Below, piece after piece: positions 31,318-40,825 of a stretch of 64,000 nt of DNA. Each line of letters opens with the position of its first letter. The stretch's first letter is position 1. Source of the stretch: Streptomyces turgidiscabies Car8 (lineage in GTDB: Bacteria > Actinomycetota > Actinomycetes > Streptomycetales > Streptomycetaceae); the NCBI RefSeq assembly GCF_000331005.1, contig NZ_AEJB01000514.1, forward strand, positions 1 through 64,000. Direction: 5' to 3'. The notes below the pieces were generated by a model that was given only the letters and a program-made list of their open reading frames with translations, was not told the origin of the DNA and searched no databases. Made by a program: the position numbers and the translations under genes.

Positions 31318-34293
31318 CTACTTCAGGTACGGCCCGGCGGTGCCGATCTTCCCGGGCCCGCCCAGGACGTACACCCGCAGGTTGCCCCTGCCCGGCGCCG
31401 CCACGCTCAGCGTGCCGTTCGAGACGGTCCGTACGTCACCGGTGACGGCGTCGGTGTACGTGCCGTTCGGGATGCCGGTGTAGGTGGCGTCGCCGGTGAC
31501 CGTGACCAGCGCGAAGCTGTCCGTCGAGCCGCTGGTGTACCGGCGCTTGAAGGCCATCTGGCCACTGATGCCCTCCGTGGAGTACTGGCCCATCTGCAGA
31601 GCCGGTACCGCCCGGCGGATCTGGTTCAGCCGCTGCAGGTGCTTGACCAGCGGCTGCGCCAGGGTGTTCGCGACCTCGCCGCTCGCCGAGCCGACCGTGC
31701 CGAAGTCGCTCGCGGTGACCGATCCGGCGAGGTGGTCGCCGTAGTACGCGCGTCCGGTGTTCGCCAGTGGGCAGGTCGGTCCGCAGTCGATCTGCCTGCC
31801 CTTCTGGAACTCGATCTCGGAGCCGTAATAGAGAGTCGGGATACCTCGGAAGGTCCACATCAGCGACATGTTCTCGGCCCAGGCGTCGGTACCGCCGCTG
31901 TAGCGGGTGCTCGACTTGTTGGGTCCGTAGTCGTGACTGTCGACGTACACGACGTTGTACGTGGCGTCGTTGACGGAGTCGTCGGAGTCCTTGCCGTTGC
32001 CGTAGGCGTTGGGCGCGTCACCGAAGTTCATGTGCATGCGCATGTCGATGATGTTCATGCCGGAGAACCGGCTGCGGTCGGGCGTGTGGTAGCTGTTGCC
32101 GCTCAGGAAGGCGTTGGTGGACGTCGGCTGGTTCCCGGTACCCAGGTTGTTCTCGTAGGCGAACTGTTCGATGGCGGCCGTCTCGTCGTCGGCGCTGTAC
32201 TCCTTGCGTTCCTTCCAGGTGTAGAACTGCGCCGAGTGGTTGACCGAGCCGCGGTTCCACTTGTCGTTGACGAAGGCCGCGACCTCACCGAAGACGAAGA
32301 AGTTCTTCGCCGCCTCCGTGCCGAACTTCTGTGTCACCCGGTCGTAGATGGCGGGCAGGAAGCGGCGGTTCCAGGTCACGCGCGGAATGTGGACGGCCGT
32401 GTCGATCCGGAAGCCGTCCACGCCCATGTCGATGTACTTGTCGTAGGCGCCGATCAGATAGTTCTGGACCGTGGTGTTCTCGGTGTCGAAGTCGGCCAGG
32501 TCCTCGTGCAGCCAGCAGGAACGGGAGTCCTCCCCCTCCCAGTTGCCGATCCAGCACTGGTGGTAGTAGGCCTTCGGGAACATGCCCGAAGTGGGGCTCG
32601 GCCACTGGCAGTTGTAGAGCGTGTAGCCCTCGGCGCTCTTACCGCCGGTCGGCTTGCCCCAGTTGAGACAGGTGTTGCCGGTCGGTTCGGCCGTCGACCA
32701 CAGGTCGCCGTTGTAGTAGGACTTCCCGGACTTGGGCTCGACGGTCAGACCGTCGTAGTCGAAGCCCTCGGCCTTCTCGTCGTAGTACCAGCTCCACTGT
32801 GTGTCCCGGACGCCGTACACCGTGGGGGTGAACAGGCCCTTGGCACCCCAACGGGAACTGTGGTTGTAGACGACGTCCTGGTAGATCTTCATGCCCTTGG
32901 CGTGGGCCGCGTTGATGAGGTCCTGGTAGGAGGCGCCGGCCGACTCCAGGCGGGGGTCGACCTTGTAGAAGTCGTAGCCGTGATAGCCGTGGTAGTCGTA
33001 GTCGGAGCGGTTCAGGACGACCGGGGTGATCCAGACCGCCGAGAAGCCGAGCGCCTTCACGTAGTCGAGTTTTTCGACCAGTCCCTTGAAGTCGCCGCGG
33101 AACATGGGGTCGTTGTTCGCCGCGTTGCCGGACTTGGTGTGCTGGCTGCCGCCGCGGTCGTTGCCCGTGTCGCCGTCGTAGAAGCGGGCGGTGAGGACGA
33201 AGTAGATGGGGTCCTTGCGCGGGTCGGTGCCGAGCGGGGTGCCGGAGGACGGCGTGGGGGCCCTGTCGCCGGTCGTGGTGGTCGCGGAGGCGGAGGCGGG
33301 CGAGGTGTTGCCGGCCGCGTCGACGGCCTTCACGGTGTAGGTGTAGGCGGTCCGCTCCTCAAGTCCCGTGTCGGAGAACACCGTTGAGCCGATGTCCGTC
33401 ACGAAGGTGCCCTTGGTGCCGCCGGTGCGCGTCACCTGGTACTTGGTGACGCCCTTGTTGTCGGTCGACGCGTCCCAGCTCACCACGACCGAGGTGTTGG
33501 TCGCGCTCGCGGTGACCTTGGCGGGCGCGGTGGGTGCCTCCGTGTCCGGTGCTTCGGCGGCGCACGGGTCGGCGGCGTTCGCGGTGACCGTCCGGTCCTT
33601 CACCGTCGAGGTGCCGGCCGGGATCGTGTAGTCGGCGCTGTTGTTGTTGTCCCAGACACCGTTGCCGTTGTTGAAGGCCGCCTTGAGCGAGGTCGCGGTG
33701 GCAAGGTCGAGGGTCTTTTTCCACCAGCCCGTGCAGGCCGCGGTCATGCCCACGCCGGGGGCCGTGGTCCAGGAGCCGCCGGTGGGCGCGTAGTGGATGT
33801 TGGCGGTGGTCCAGCCCGAGGTGGCCGTGGAGTAGTAGACGGTGGCCTGGTTCCCGGTTCCCGTGCCGGTGTCGGCGCACGGGTCGCTGTGGGCGATCAC
33901 GCCGTCCTTGACGGTGAGGGTGCCGGTGCCGAGCGCGTAGTTGCCGCCGCCGTTGTTGTCCCAGGTGCCGCTGCCGTTGTTGAAGGTGGCCTGGAGACCG
34001 GCGGCCGAGCCCAGATCCACGGTCTTCTTGACCCAGTTCGTACAGGCCTGCTCCATCGCCGTGCCGGGGACGGTGGTCCAGGAGCCGCCGTCGGGGGCGT
34101 AGTGGAGATAGGTGGTGGGCCAGTTCTTGGTCTTCGTGTAGTAGAAGACGGTCGCGGTGTTCGAGCCTGCGGCAGCCGTCTCCGCCATGGGCGCGGAGCC
34201 CGTGTCCGGCGGGAGCGAGCCCATCAGCACGGTCGCCGTCACGAGCGCCAGCAGGGGGTGTGGGCGGGCCCGTCTCATGGCTGTACGCCTCAT
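31318..34293 (-). CDS. Secreted modular alpha-amylase: CBM25-CBM25-FN3-GH13
   Basis: 991 residues. The signal peptide (about 1-38) is followed by two homologous starch-binding CBM25 modules (about 45-140 and 148-242; each VFYY/VYYS ... WTT.IHYAP.GGSWTT.PG ... FNNG.G.WDNN), a fibronectin III domain (about 255-340) and a GH13 barrel. GH13 regions are DVVYNHSS (I), GFRIDTAVH with the nucleophile Asp (II), FGEVAAF with the acid/base Glu (III) and YVDSHD (IV). The C-terminal beta domain ends RGNLRVYVLGG. It degrades starch outside the cell. Start ATG 34293 has AGGAG 6 bp upstream. A MalR-type inverted repeat lies at 34332-34370. Confidence 0.93.
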   Translation of the reverse strand: MRRTAMRRARPHPLLALVTATVLMGSLPPDTGSAPMAETAAAGSNTATVFYYTKTKNWPTTYLHYAPDGGSWTTVPGTAMEQACTNWVKKTVDLGSAAGLQATFNNGSGTWDNNGGGNYALGTGTLTVKDGVIAHSDPCADTGTGTGNQATVYYSTATSGWTTANIHYAPTGGSWTTAPGVGMTAACTGWWKKTLDLATATSLKAAFNNGNGVWDNNNSADYTIPAGTSTVKDRTVTANAADPCAAEAPDTEAPTAPAKVTASATNTSVVVSWDASTDNKGVTKYQVTRTGGTKGTFVTDIGSTVFSDTGLEERTAYTYTVKAVDAAGNTSPASASATTTTGDRAPTPSSGTPLGTDPRKDPIYFVLTARFYDGDTGNDRGGSQHTKSGNAANNDPMFRGDFKGLVEKLDYVKALGFSAVWITPVVLNRSDYDYHGYHGYDFYKVDPRLESAGASYQDLINAAHAKGMKIYQDVVYNHSSRWGAKGLFTPTVYGVRDTQWSWYYDEKAEGFDYDGLTVEPKSGKSYYNGDLWSTAEPTGNTCLNWGKPTGGKSAEGYTLYNCQWPSPTSGMFPKAYYHQCWIGNWEGEDSRSCWLHEDLADFDTENTTVQNYLIGAYDKYIDMGVDGFRIDTAVHIPRVTWNRRFLPAIYDRVTQKFGTEAAKNFFVFGEVAAFVNDKWNRGSVNHSAQFYTWKERKEYSADDETAAIEQFAYENNLGTGNQPTSTNAFLSGNSYHTPDRSRFSGMNIIDMRMHMNFGDAPNAYGNGKDSDDSVNDATYNVVYVDSHDYGPNKSSTRYSGGTDAWAENMSLMWTFRGIPTLYYGSEIEFQKGRQIDCGPTCPLANTGRAYYGDHLAGSVTASDFGTVGSASGEVANTLAQPLVKHLQRLNQIRRAVPALQMGQYSTEGISGQMAFKRRYTSGSTDSFALVTVTGDATYTGIPNGTYTDAVTGDVRTVSNGTLSVAAPGRGNLRVYVLGGPGKIGTAGPYLK

Positions 34294-34331
34294 GCGTGAC
34301 TCCTATACGGCCTGAAATGCGGGGTTCTGGA

Positions 34332-34370
34332 CTGCAAGAGGAACCGGAAAGTTCCTGAAATCTCTTGCAG
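34332..34370 (-). promoter_or_regulatory. MalR-type operator (nested inverted repeats) upstream of the amylase
   Basis: Outer arms CTGCAAGAG (34332-34340) and CTCTTGCAG (34362-34370) enclose inner arms GGAAC (34340-34344) and GTTCC (34351-34355). CTTGCAG repeats are the known binding motif of the LacI-family maltose regulator (Reg1/MalR) of Streptomyces amylase genes. The site begins 39 bp before the start codon. Confidence 0.65.
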
Positions 34371-34500
34371 CGCGGAAGCTACAGGTGCATGACAGGTACG
34401 TAAAGAGGTCTCACGTCGATCGTCGCCGATGGTGAAAACAGACCAGTAGTGGTGACCGGCGCCCACGCGCGCGCCGGGAGCCCGTGCCTAGCGTGGGCGC

Positions 34501-35766
34501 ATGCCGATGCAACCCTGGTTCTCCGATGCCAAGCTGGGCATCTTCATCCACTACGGCGTCTACGCCGTGGACGGCTGGGCCGAGTCGTGGTCCTTCTACA
34601 CGGGTGAGGTCACGCACGAGGAGTACATGGAACAGCTCGACCGTTTCACCGCCTCGCGCTACGACCCGCAGGCCTGGGCCGAGTTGTTCGCCCGCGTCGG
34701 CGCCCAGTACGCGGTCCTCACCGCCAAGCACCACGACGGCGTCGCCCTGTGGGACACCGACCACCGCGGTCTGGACGTGGTCCGGGACACCCCGGCCGGC
34801 CGGGACCTGGTGACCGGCTTCGTCGACGCCCTGCGCGAGCGGAACCTCAAGGTCGGCCTCTACTACTCGCACTCCGACTGGAACCACCCCGACTACGCGA
34901 GCGAGCGCCACCCCGGCCCGCACATCGTCGAACCCAACCACTACTCCGAGGCCCGGCCCGGCGAGGAGGACCCGGAGGCCTGGGCGCGCTATCTCGCCTA
35001 CCGCGACGGCCAGGTGGGCGAGCTGGTGGAGCGCTTCCGCCCCGATGTCCTCTGGTTCGACGGTGAGTGGGAGCGCACCGAGGAACAGTGGCGGATGCGG
35101 GAGCTGTCCGAGCAGATCCTCGCGGGCAACCCGGACACCATCCTCAACGCCCGCATGCTCAGCTACGGCGACTACGCCACCCCCGAGCAGGGCGTTCCGC
35201 TGATCGCCCCGGACGGCCCGTGGGAGCTGTGCCTGACGATCAACGACTCGTGGAGCTACCGGGCGAAGGACCGCGACTTCAAGTCGGTGCGCCAGCTGGT
35301 GCGTTACTTCACGGAGACGATCGGCATGGGCGGCAACCTGCTGCTCGGGGCCGGCCCCATGGAGGACGGCACGATTCCCGCCGAGCAGGTCGAGCGGCTG
35401 GAGGGGCTCGGCGCCTGGGTGCGGAAGCACGCCGACGCGGTGTACGGCACGGTCGCGGGGCTGCCCGCCGGGCACCACTACGGTCCGAGCACCCTCTCCG
35501 CCGACCGACGCACCCTGTATCTGGTCTGCTTCGACGCGCCCCGCGAGGCCGTGTCGATCCGGGGCCTGCGCAACGAGGTCCGGCGCGTCACGCTCGTCGG
35601 CACGGGTACCGAACTGGGCCACCATGTCACCGGCGGCCTGGACAAGGTGCCCGGCGTGACCTGGATCGACGCACCGGGGGCGGCCGACCTGGACGAGTAC
35701 GCGACCGTCCTGGCCGTGGAACTCGACGGTGAGCTGGACCTCTACCGGGGCGCGGGCCGCGACTGA
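34501..35766 (+). CDS. Alpha-L-fucosidase (GH29)
   Basis: 421 residues without a signal peptide, so probably cytosolic. It begins WFSDAKLGIFIHYGVYAVDGWAESWSFY, the standard GH29 opening. It has YAVLTAKHHDGVALWDT, GLYYSHSDWNHPDY and the nucleophile Asp in RPDVLWFDGEWE, followed by NDSWSYRAKDRDFKS and GMGGNLLLGAGPMEDG. The beta-sandwich domain covers the last 80 residues. It removes terminal L-fucose from oligosaccharides. It is transcribed alone, divergent from the amylase and closed by a very strong terminator. Confidence 0.93.
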   Translation: MPMQPWFSDAKLGIFIHYGVYAVDGWAESWSFYTGEVTHEEYMEQLDRFTASRYDPQAWAELFARVGAQYAVLTAKHHDGVALWDTDHRGLDVVRDTPAGRDLVTGFVDALRERNLKVGLYYSHSDWNHPDYASERHPGPHIVEPNHYSEARPGEEDPEAWARYLAYRDGQVGELVERFRPDVLWFDGEWERTEEQWRMRELSEQILAGNPDTILNARMLSYGDYATPEQGVPLIAPDGPWELCLTINDSWSYRAKDRDFKSVRQLVRYFTETIGMGGNLLLGAGPMEDGTIPAEQVERLEGLGAWVRKHADAVYGTVAGLPAGHHYGPSTLSADRRTLYLVCFDAPREAVSIRGLRNEVRRVTLVGTGTELGHHVTGGLDKVPGVTWIDAPGAADLDEYATVLAVELDGELDLYRGAGRD

Positions 35767-35812
35767 CCGGCCCACGCCTCCAGACCGAGCTGCCGCTGGA
35801 CCGTGGTACGGG

Positions 35813-35841
35813 ACGGCCCGCCGGAATGTCCGGCGGGCCGT
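35813..35841 (+). terminator. Strong intrinsic terminator after the fucosidase gene
   Basis: A perfect 13-bp stem (ACGGCCCGCCGGA, 35813-35825; TCCGGCGGGCCGT, 35829-35841) with a 3-base loop is followed by TGTT. It lies 47 bp after the stop and is the clearest terminator in the window. Confidence 0.85.
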
Positions 35842-35866
35842 TGTTCACCGCAATGCACGGCCCGGG

Positions 35867-36361
35867 TCATTCGGAACCGGCGAAGCCGGCGGTGTCGAAC
35901 CAGGTGGGCGCCTCGGTGTCGGACATCGCCTGCTTGATGCGGAACAGCGCGAACTCGTTCAGTTCCGGCAGCGCGTCCACCGTGAACCAGGCGACTTCCA
36001 GGGACTCGTCGTCATTGACCCGCGCCTCCCCGCCGACGGCCCGGCAGCGGAAAGTGATGTCCATGTACTGGCAGACATCCCCGTTCTCGTACGTCACCGG
36101 CTCCAGAGCCTGGACCAGCACGACCCGTTCGGGCACGCACCGGACCGCGGTCTCCTCGTAGACCTCACGCACCGCGCAGGCCGCCGGCTGCTCGCCCGGG
36201 TCCGGGATGCCGCCGATCACCGACCACTTGCGGGTGTCGGTGCGCCGGCCCAGAAGCACTCGTCCCTCGTCGTCGAAGACTAGGGCGGTGACACCGGGGA
36301 GCCAGAGCAACTGGTGACCGGCCGAGGCACGAAGAGCACTGATGAAGTCAGGAGTAGCCAT
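35867..36361 (-). CDS. Nudix hydrolase
   Basis: 164 residues. The Nudix box is complete (G at the start, then GEQPAACAVREVYEETAV with the REVYEE metal-binding glutamates, about 58-80). The sequence before it, ALVFDDEGRVLLGRRTDTRKWSVIGG, is the usual beta-strand/substrate region of MutT-like enzymes. It hydrolyses a nucleoside diphosphate linked to another moiety; the substrate is not predictable. Start ATG 36361. It is convergent with the fucosidase across the 35813 terminator. Confidence 0.9.
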   Translation of the reverse strand: MATPDFISALRASAGHQLLWLPGVTALVFDDEGRVLLGRRTDTRKWSVIGGIPDPGEQPAACAVREVYEETAVRCVPERVVLVQALEPVTYENGDVCQYMDITFRCRAVGGEARVNDDESLEVAWFTVDALPELNEFALFRIKQAMSDTEAPTWFDTAGFAGSE

Positions 36362-36427
36362 GCCCCGACCCTAACCGGGCGTCCCGGTCACTCCTGTTGA
36401 TCACGGGGGCGTGCGTCCGGCGTACGA

Positions 36428-38047
36428 CTACACGCCACCGGCGCGCCGCCCGCGCACACCTGCGCCGATCGCCCAGCCGAGACCGCCGACGGCGACCAGG
36501 ACGAGGAGCATCTCGGGCAGGATGCCGAGCTTGGTGGCCGGGGTCTCCGAGGAGCGCAGTGGCACCTTCTGGACGAGGGAGTCGGCCACGAACATGCCGG
36601 TCCTCTGGGTGATCTTCCCGTCCGGCATGATGATCGCGCTCACGCCGCTGGTCACCGGGACCGTGACGGTCCGGCTGTGCTCGACGGCGCGGATACGGGA
36701 CATCGCGAGCTGCTGGTAGGTCATCTCGCTGCGGTCGAAGGTGGCGTTGTTGCTCGGCACGGAGATCATCTGGGCGCCGTGGGTGACGGTGTCGCGCACC
36801 GCCCAGTCGAAGGCGGCCTCGTAGCAGGTGGCCAGGCCGACCTTGGCGCCGTCCATGGTGAACACGCCCGGCTTGCTACCCCGGCTGAAGTCCTGGTGGA
36901 CCATGGTGGTCCAGTTCTTGTTGATGTGCGCCAGCATCGAGCGCAGCGGGAGGTACTCGCCGAAGGGCTGGACCTGCCGCTTGTCGTAGGTCTCGGTCGG
37001 ACCCTTCACCGGGTCCCACAGGATCTGCTCGTTGTAGAGCTTGCCGTCCCGTTCGACGACACCGCCGACCGAGATGGGTGCCCCGATCGTCCTGGCCGCG
37101 TTCTCGATGACCGCGGCGGCGTCGGGGTTGGCGAACGGGTCGACGTCGGAGGAGTTCTCCGGCCACAGCACGAAGTCGGGCCGCGCCACCTTCCCGGCCT
37201 TGACCTCGGCGGCCAGCCGCAGGGTCTCCCGCGCGTGGTAGTCGAGCACTGCACGCCGCTGGGCGTTGAAGTCGAGGCCCGCGCGGGGCACGTTGCCCTG
37301 GATGAGGGCGACGGTCGCGGTGCCGTCCTCGGCCTTGTCGCTCACCAGGGTCCGCGCGGCGAGGGCGCCCACCACGGGGACGGCCACACTCAGCGCGGCG
37401 ACGACGGCAGCGGCACGCGGGACGGAAGCCACGGCACCGCTACGGCGCCGCTCGATCACCAGGCGCACTACCTCGTACAGCCCGAACCCGCACAGGACGA
37501 CCCCGAAACCGAGCACCGGGGTGCCACCCAGCGCGGCGAGCGGCAGGAAGACACCGTCCGCCTGGCCGAAGGCGATCTTGCCCCAGGGGAAACCGCGGAA
37601 CGGCACGCGCGCGCGTGCCGCCTCCCCCGCGATCCACACGGCCGCCGCCCACAGCGGCCACCCGGGCAGCTTCGACACGGCCGCGATACCCGCGCCGACC
37701 AGCGCGACGAAGACGGCCTCGACGACGACCAGCGCCAGCCAGGGCCCCGAGCCGACCTCCACACCGGTCCACACCAGCAGCGGAAGCAGGAAACCCAGGC
37801 CGAACAGATAGCCGAGGCCGAGCCCCGCCTTCCAGGACCGGCCGCGCAGCACCCAGGCGAAGAGCCCGAACGCGGGCAGCGCGAGCCACCACAGGGTGCG
37901 GGGCGGGAAGCTGACGTACAGCAGCACGCCGGCGAGCGCGGCGGTGGCGGCCGGCCAGAGGCGCAGCAGCCGGGCGCGGCGCGAAGCGGGCGCGAGCTGC
38001 GGTTCGAGCTGGTCGGGCTCGTCTATGGAGGGAGCGGTGGCGGTCAC
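36428..38047 (-). CDS. lnt: Apolipoprotein N-acyltransferase
   Basis: 539 residues from GTG 38047. An N-terminal set of about six to seven membrane helices (LLRLWPAATAALAGVLLYVSFPPRTLWWLALPAFGLFAWVLRG ...) is followed by a periplasmic carbon-nitrogen hydrolase domain. The catalytic Glu is in PFGEYLPLRS, the Lys is expected in the central part, and the Cys is in GLATCYEAAFDWAVRD; VLWPENSSD is also characteristic. It adds the third acyl chain to the N-terminal cysteine of lipoproteins. A final membrane helix (LGILPEMLLVLVAVGGLGWAIGAGVRG) precedes a basic tail. Confidence 0.93.
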   Translation of the reverse strand: MTATAPSIDEPDQLEPQLAPASRRARLLRLWPAATAALAGVLLYVSFPPRTLWWLALPAFGLFAWVLRGRSWKAGLGLGYLFGLGFLLPLLVWTGVEVGSGPWLALVVVEAVFVALVGAGIAAVSKLPGWPLWAAAVWIAGEAARARVPFRGFPWGKIAFGQADGVFLPLAALGGTPVLGFGVVLCGFGLYEVVRLVIERRRSGAVASVPRAAAVVAALSVAVPVVGALAARTLVSDKAEDGTATVALIQGNVPRAGLDFNAQRRAVLDYHARETLRLAAEVKAGKVARPDFVLWPENSSDVDPFANPDAAAVIENAARTIGAPISVGGVVERDGKLYNEQILWDPVKGPTETYDKRQVQPFGEYLPLRSMLAHINKNWTTMVHQDFSRGSKPGVFTMDGAKVGLATCYEAAFDWAVRDTVTHGAQMISVPSNNATFDRSEMTYQQLAMSRIRAVEHSRTVTVPVTSGVSAIIMPDGKITQRTGMFVADSLVQKVPLRSSETPATKLGILPEMLLVLVAVGGLGWAIGAGVRGRRAGGV

Positions 38048-38268
38048 TCCGGGAGTGTACGGCGCCTGCCGGGGCCGCCGACAGCACGGTCCGGCCCGTA
38101 GCGGTGGGCCCGCTCCGGCCCGTCTGCCGCATCGTTTCTGCGCAACTCGTCCACAAATGACGCACCAGCCGTTACGGTGTGCCGGAGCCTCTGACGTGCG
38201 CGCCTGTGACGGCCCGTACGGTCGGGGCCCGTCACAGGTCGGGGGGCGACGGGTTGGGGTCCACGGGG

Positions 38269-39333
38269 ATGACGTCGGCGGCGGACGCGCCGTCGGACAG
38301 TGAGAGACGCAACGTTTCCGACGCGGCGGGCGTCGTCGTACTGGGCGCGTGTGCCACCTGGTCCCTGATCACGGCGGCCACGCACGACGGCCGGCCCGAG
38401 GGCATGCTCCTGGCGGTGCTCGCGGTCGCCGCCGGTTACGCGGCGGGACGGATCTGCGGGGCGCTGCTGCCGGTCGCCGCCCCTTGTACGGCGGCACTGG
38501 CCGGGTTCGGGCTGGCGGTGGCCGCGCCGCACACGCTGCCGGGGCCGCAGACCGCCGCTCCGCCCGGACACCTCGGCGCTGTGGCCGCGCTGCTGGTCCT
38601 GACCACCGGCGCCGTCTGCTGCGCCGCCTGGGCGGCCCGCCCGCCGCTGCTGCGACTGGCGCTGCACGCCCTGGCCGGCGGGATCACGGTGGCGTCGGCG
38701 GTGCTCTGTCCGGTCGCCGGATTCGTCCTCTGTGCCGTCGTCCTGCTCTGCTCGCTCGCCGCCGACCACATGCCTCGCCGGGGCGTGGGCCTCGCGGGGC
38801 TGGCACTGACGGCGGCTCTGGTGACCGGGACGGTGTGGGCCGCCGCCGAGGACGTACTGCCGGGCGGGCTGTCCGACTCGATGGAGGGACAACTGGGCGA
38901 GCATCGGCTCCAGTTGTGGCGAGACGCCCTGACGCTGGCGCACCGGGACCCGGCGCTGGGCGCGGGGCCGGGCAGGTTCGCGGAACTCGGCGAGACGGCT
39001 TCCCGCTCGCTGCCCGCCGAGGCCCGGCCGCACTCCGCGCCCCTCCAGCAGGCGGCCGAGCAGGGCGTGGTCGGTGCGGCGCTGCTGGCGGCGGTCTTCT
39101 GCTGGGTGCTGTACACGCTGTGGCGCACCCCGCGCCCGACCTCCGTCGCGCTGACCGCGGGCGCGGCCCTGACCGCTCTGGCCGCCCTCGCGGCGGTCGG
39201 CAACGTGCTGAGCTTCACCACGGTGACCGTGGGCGCGGGCCTCCTGGCGGGCCTGGCGACGGCCCGGCCACTCGGCTACGAGACCCCGGACCCGGCGCCG
39301 ACCCGCGCGCGGGAGCAGCGCGAACACCGGTGA
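38269..39333 (+). CDS. O-antigen ligase-like polytopic membrane protein
   Basis: About 354 residues, mostly hydrophobic with roughly ten membrane helices. The extracytoplasmic segment LGEHRLQLWRDALTLAHRDPALGAGPGRFAELGETASRSLPAEARPHSAPLQQAAEQGVVG resembles the catalytic loop region of the O-antigen ligase/WzyC superfamily, where an Arg and His are important. It may therefore join or polymerise a cell-surface glycan, but the match is partial. The frame opens at 38179; ATG 38269 is the more natural start. No glycan cluster surrounds it, so the acceptor is unknown. Confidence 0.65.
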   Translation: MTSAADAPSDSERRNVSDAAGVVVLGACATWSLITAATHDGRPEGMLLAVLAVAAGYAAGRICGALLPVAAPCTAALAGFGLAVAAPHTLPGPQTAAPPGHLGAVAALLVLTTGAVCCAAWAARPPLLRLALHALAGGITVASAVLCPVAGFVLCAVVLLCSLAADHMPRRGVGLAGLALTAALVTGTVWAAAEDVLPGGLSDSMEGQLGEHRLQLWRDALTLAHRDPALGAGPGRFAELGETASRSLPAEARPHSAPLQQAAEQGVVGAALLAAVFCWVLYTLWRTPRPTSVALTAGAALTALAALAAVGNVLSFTTVTVGAGLLAGLATARPLGYETPDPAPTRAREQREHR

Positions 39334-39357
39334 CCCGTCACGGGAGCGAGCCGACGG

Positions 39358-39897
39358 TCAGAGCGCGGTTCCCGCCGTGCCCCGCAGCCGGTCCTTGATG
39401 ACCCGTACGGCCGCCTCCGCGTTGTCCACCGTGATCGTGAACGTATGCCCGTCCCCGAGGCGCAGCACGACGCCCTCGCCCCGGCGTACGACGACCGCGG
39501 TGCCCTGCTGGGGCCGCCAGCGGTAGCCCCAGCCGCCCCACTGGCGCGGGGTGACCCTGGCCACGAACTCGGCGCCGACGATCTGTGACAGCGGGATACG
39601 GCGGCGCGGCAGGCCGATGTGACCGCAGCGCACTTCGAGGGCGTCCTTGTCGACCTTCACGGCGACGTGCACGAACGCGAGGGTGCCGAAGAGGACGAGC
39701 AGCCCGGCCGCGATACAGCCCACGACGGACATGGCGAGCGGTGCGACACCGGACGTCCACGCCGAGTCGACGGCCAGTTCGATACCGAGTGCCATGAAGG
39801 CGCAGCCGCCGAGTGCCAGCAGCCACTGCGCGCGGTTGGTCGCCCGGCCGGTCCAGATCTCGGTCGGCACGGTCTCTTCGCGGGGGAGGTCCCTCAT
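39358..39897 (-). CDS. Membrane protein with PH-like domain
   Basis: 179 residues. Two close hydrophobic helices (QWLLALGGCAFMALGIELAV; PLAMSVVGCIAAGLLVLFGTLAFVHVAVKV) are followed by a soluble beta-rich region (ALEVRCGHIGLPRRRIPLSQIVGAEFVARVTPRQWGGWGYRW ... GEGVVLRLGDGHTFTITVDNAEAAVRVIKDRL). This layout, with Pro-Leu-x-Gln-Ile and the GWGYRW loop, is that of actinobacterial proteins with a PH-like/YdbT-type fold of unknown function. Start ATG 39897 is preferred over 39933. Confidence 0.7.
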   Translation of the reverse strand: MRDLPREETVPTEIWTGRATNRAQWLLALGGCAFMALGIELAVDSAWTSGVAPLAMSVVGCIAAGLLVLFGTLAFVHVAVKVDKDALEVRCGHIGLPRRRIPLSQIVGAEFVARVTPRQWGGWGYRWRPQQGTAVVVRRGEGVVLRLGDGHTFTITVDNAEAAVRVIKDRLRGTAGTAL

Positions 39898-39981
39898 GCT
39901 TCCGAGACTACTCAGATTCCGCTCTGCGGGCACCGGCTTGCGGAGGGTGACTGCTCCGCCCGGCCGCCGTACGGAAGCCGG

Positions 39982-40767
39982 TCAGCGGACGGGGGTGGCC
40001 GCCTGCAGGAGCCGGCCTTCCTCGTAGGACAGCGCGGCTGCGGGCAGCGGGCCCGCGTTGCCGTTCAGCAGCGCGGTGAGGGTGCCGTTCGCCGCCGCTT
40101 CCGGGGCGGGATGCGCGCCGAGCCTGCGGAGCGTCTGGGCGGCCACCGCGCCGGCCGAGCCATGCAGGACGAGCGGAGGGAGGCCGGGCTGCTGGACGGC
40201 CGCGCGGATGCGCTCGGCGACAAGTTCGTAATGGGTGCAGCCCAGGACGACGGTCATTACCTCGTCGGGGGTGAGGGCGGCAGCGGCGGCGATGGCGGCG
40301 TCGATCGCCGCCTCGTCCGCGTGTTCGACGGCTTCGGCCAGTCCCCAGCAGGGCACCTCGGTGACCGCCACGCCCTCGGCGAAGTCCCGGATGAGGCCGC
40401 GCTGGTAGGGGCTGCCGGTGGTGGCGGGGGTGGCCCAGATCGCGAAGGGCCCGCCTCCCGAGGCGGCGGGCTTGATCGCCGGGACCGTTCCGATGACGGG
40501 CAGCTCCGGTTCGAAGCGGGCGCGCAGGGCGGTCAGGGCGTGCACGGTCGCGGTGTTGCAGCCGACGATCAAGGCGTCGGGCCGCTGCGCGGCGGCGGCC
40601 TCGGCGACGGCCAGTGCGCGCCCGGTGAGGTCCTGCGTGGTGCGCGGGCCCCAGGGCATGCCCGCGGGGTCCAGGGAGAGCACGAGATCCGCGTCGGGCC
40701 GCAGCCGCCGTACCGCCGCGGCTGCCGGCAGAAGTCCGATTCCGGAGTCCATCAGCGCGATCTTCAC
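39982..40767 (-). CDS. Aspartate/glutamate racemase family protein
   Basis: 261 residues. The two catalytic cysteines of the Asp/Glu racemase superfamily are present in VGCNTATVHAL (about 72) and VLGCTHYELVAERI (about 188). The N-terminal DSGIGLLPAAAAVRRLRP resembles DSGVGGL of glutamate racemase MurI. It may make D-Glu or act on a related amino acid; MurI of Streptomyces is usually encoded elsewhere, so this may be a specialised paralogue. Start ATG 40767. Confidence 0.82.
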   Translation of the reverse strand: MKIALMDSGIGLLPAAAAVRRLRPDADLVLSLDPAGMPWGPRTTQDLTGRALAVAEAAAAQRPDALIVGCNTATVHALTALRARFEPELPVIGTVPAIKPAASGGGPFAIWATPATTGSPYQRGLIRDFAEGVAVTEVPCWGLAEAVEHADEAAIDAAIAAAAALTPDEVMTVVLGCTHYELVAERIRAAVQQPGLPPLVLHGSAGAVAAQTLRRLGAHPAPEAAANGTLTALLNGNAGPLPAAALSYEEGRLLQAATPVR

Positions 40768-40825
40768 CCGGTCACTATAAACGGCCTGCCCTTACGGGCC
40801 TTCGGGGTGGGGCAGACTGCGGCGG

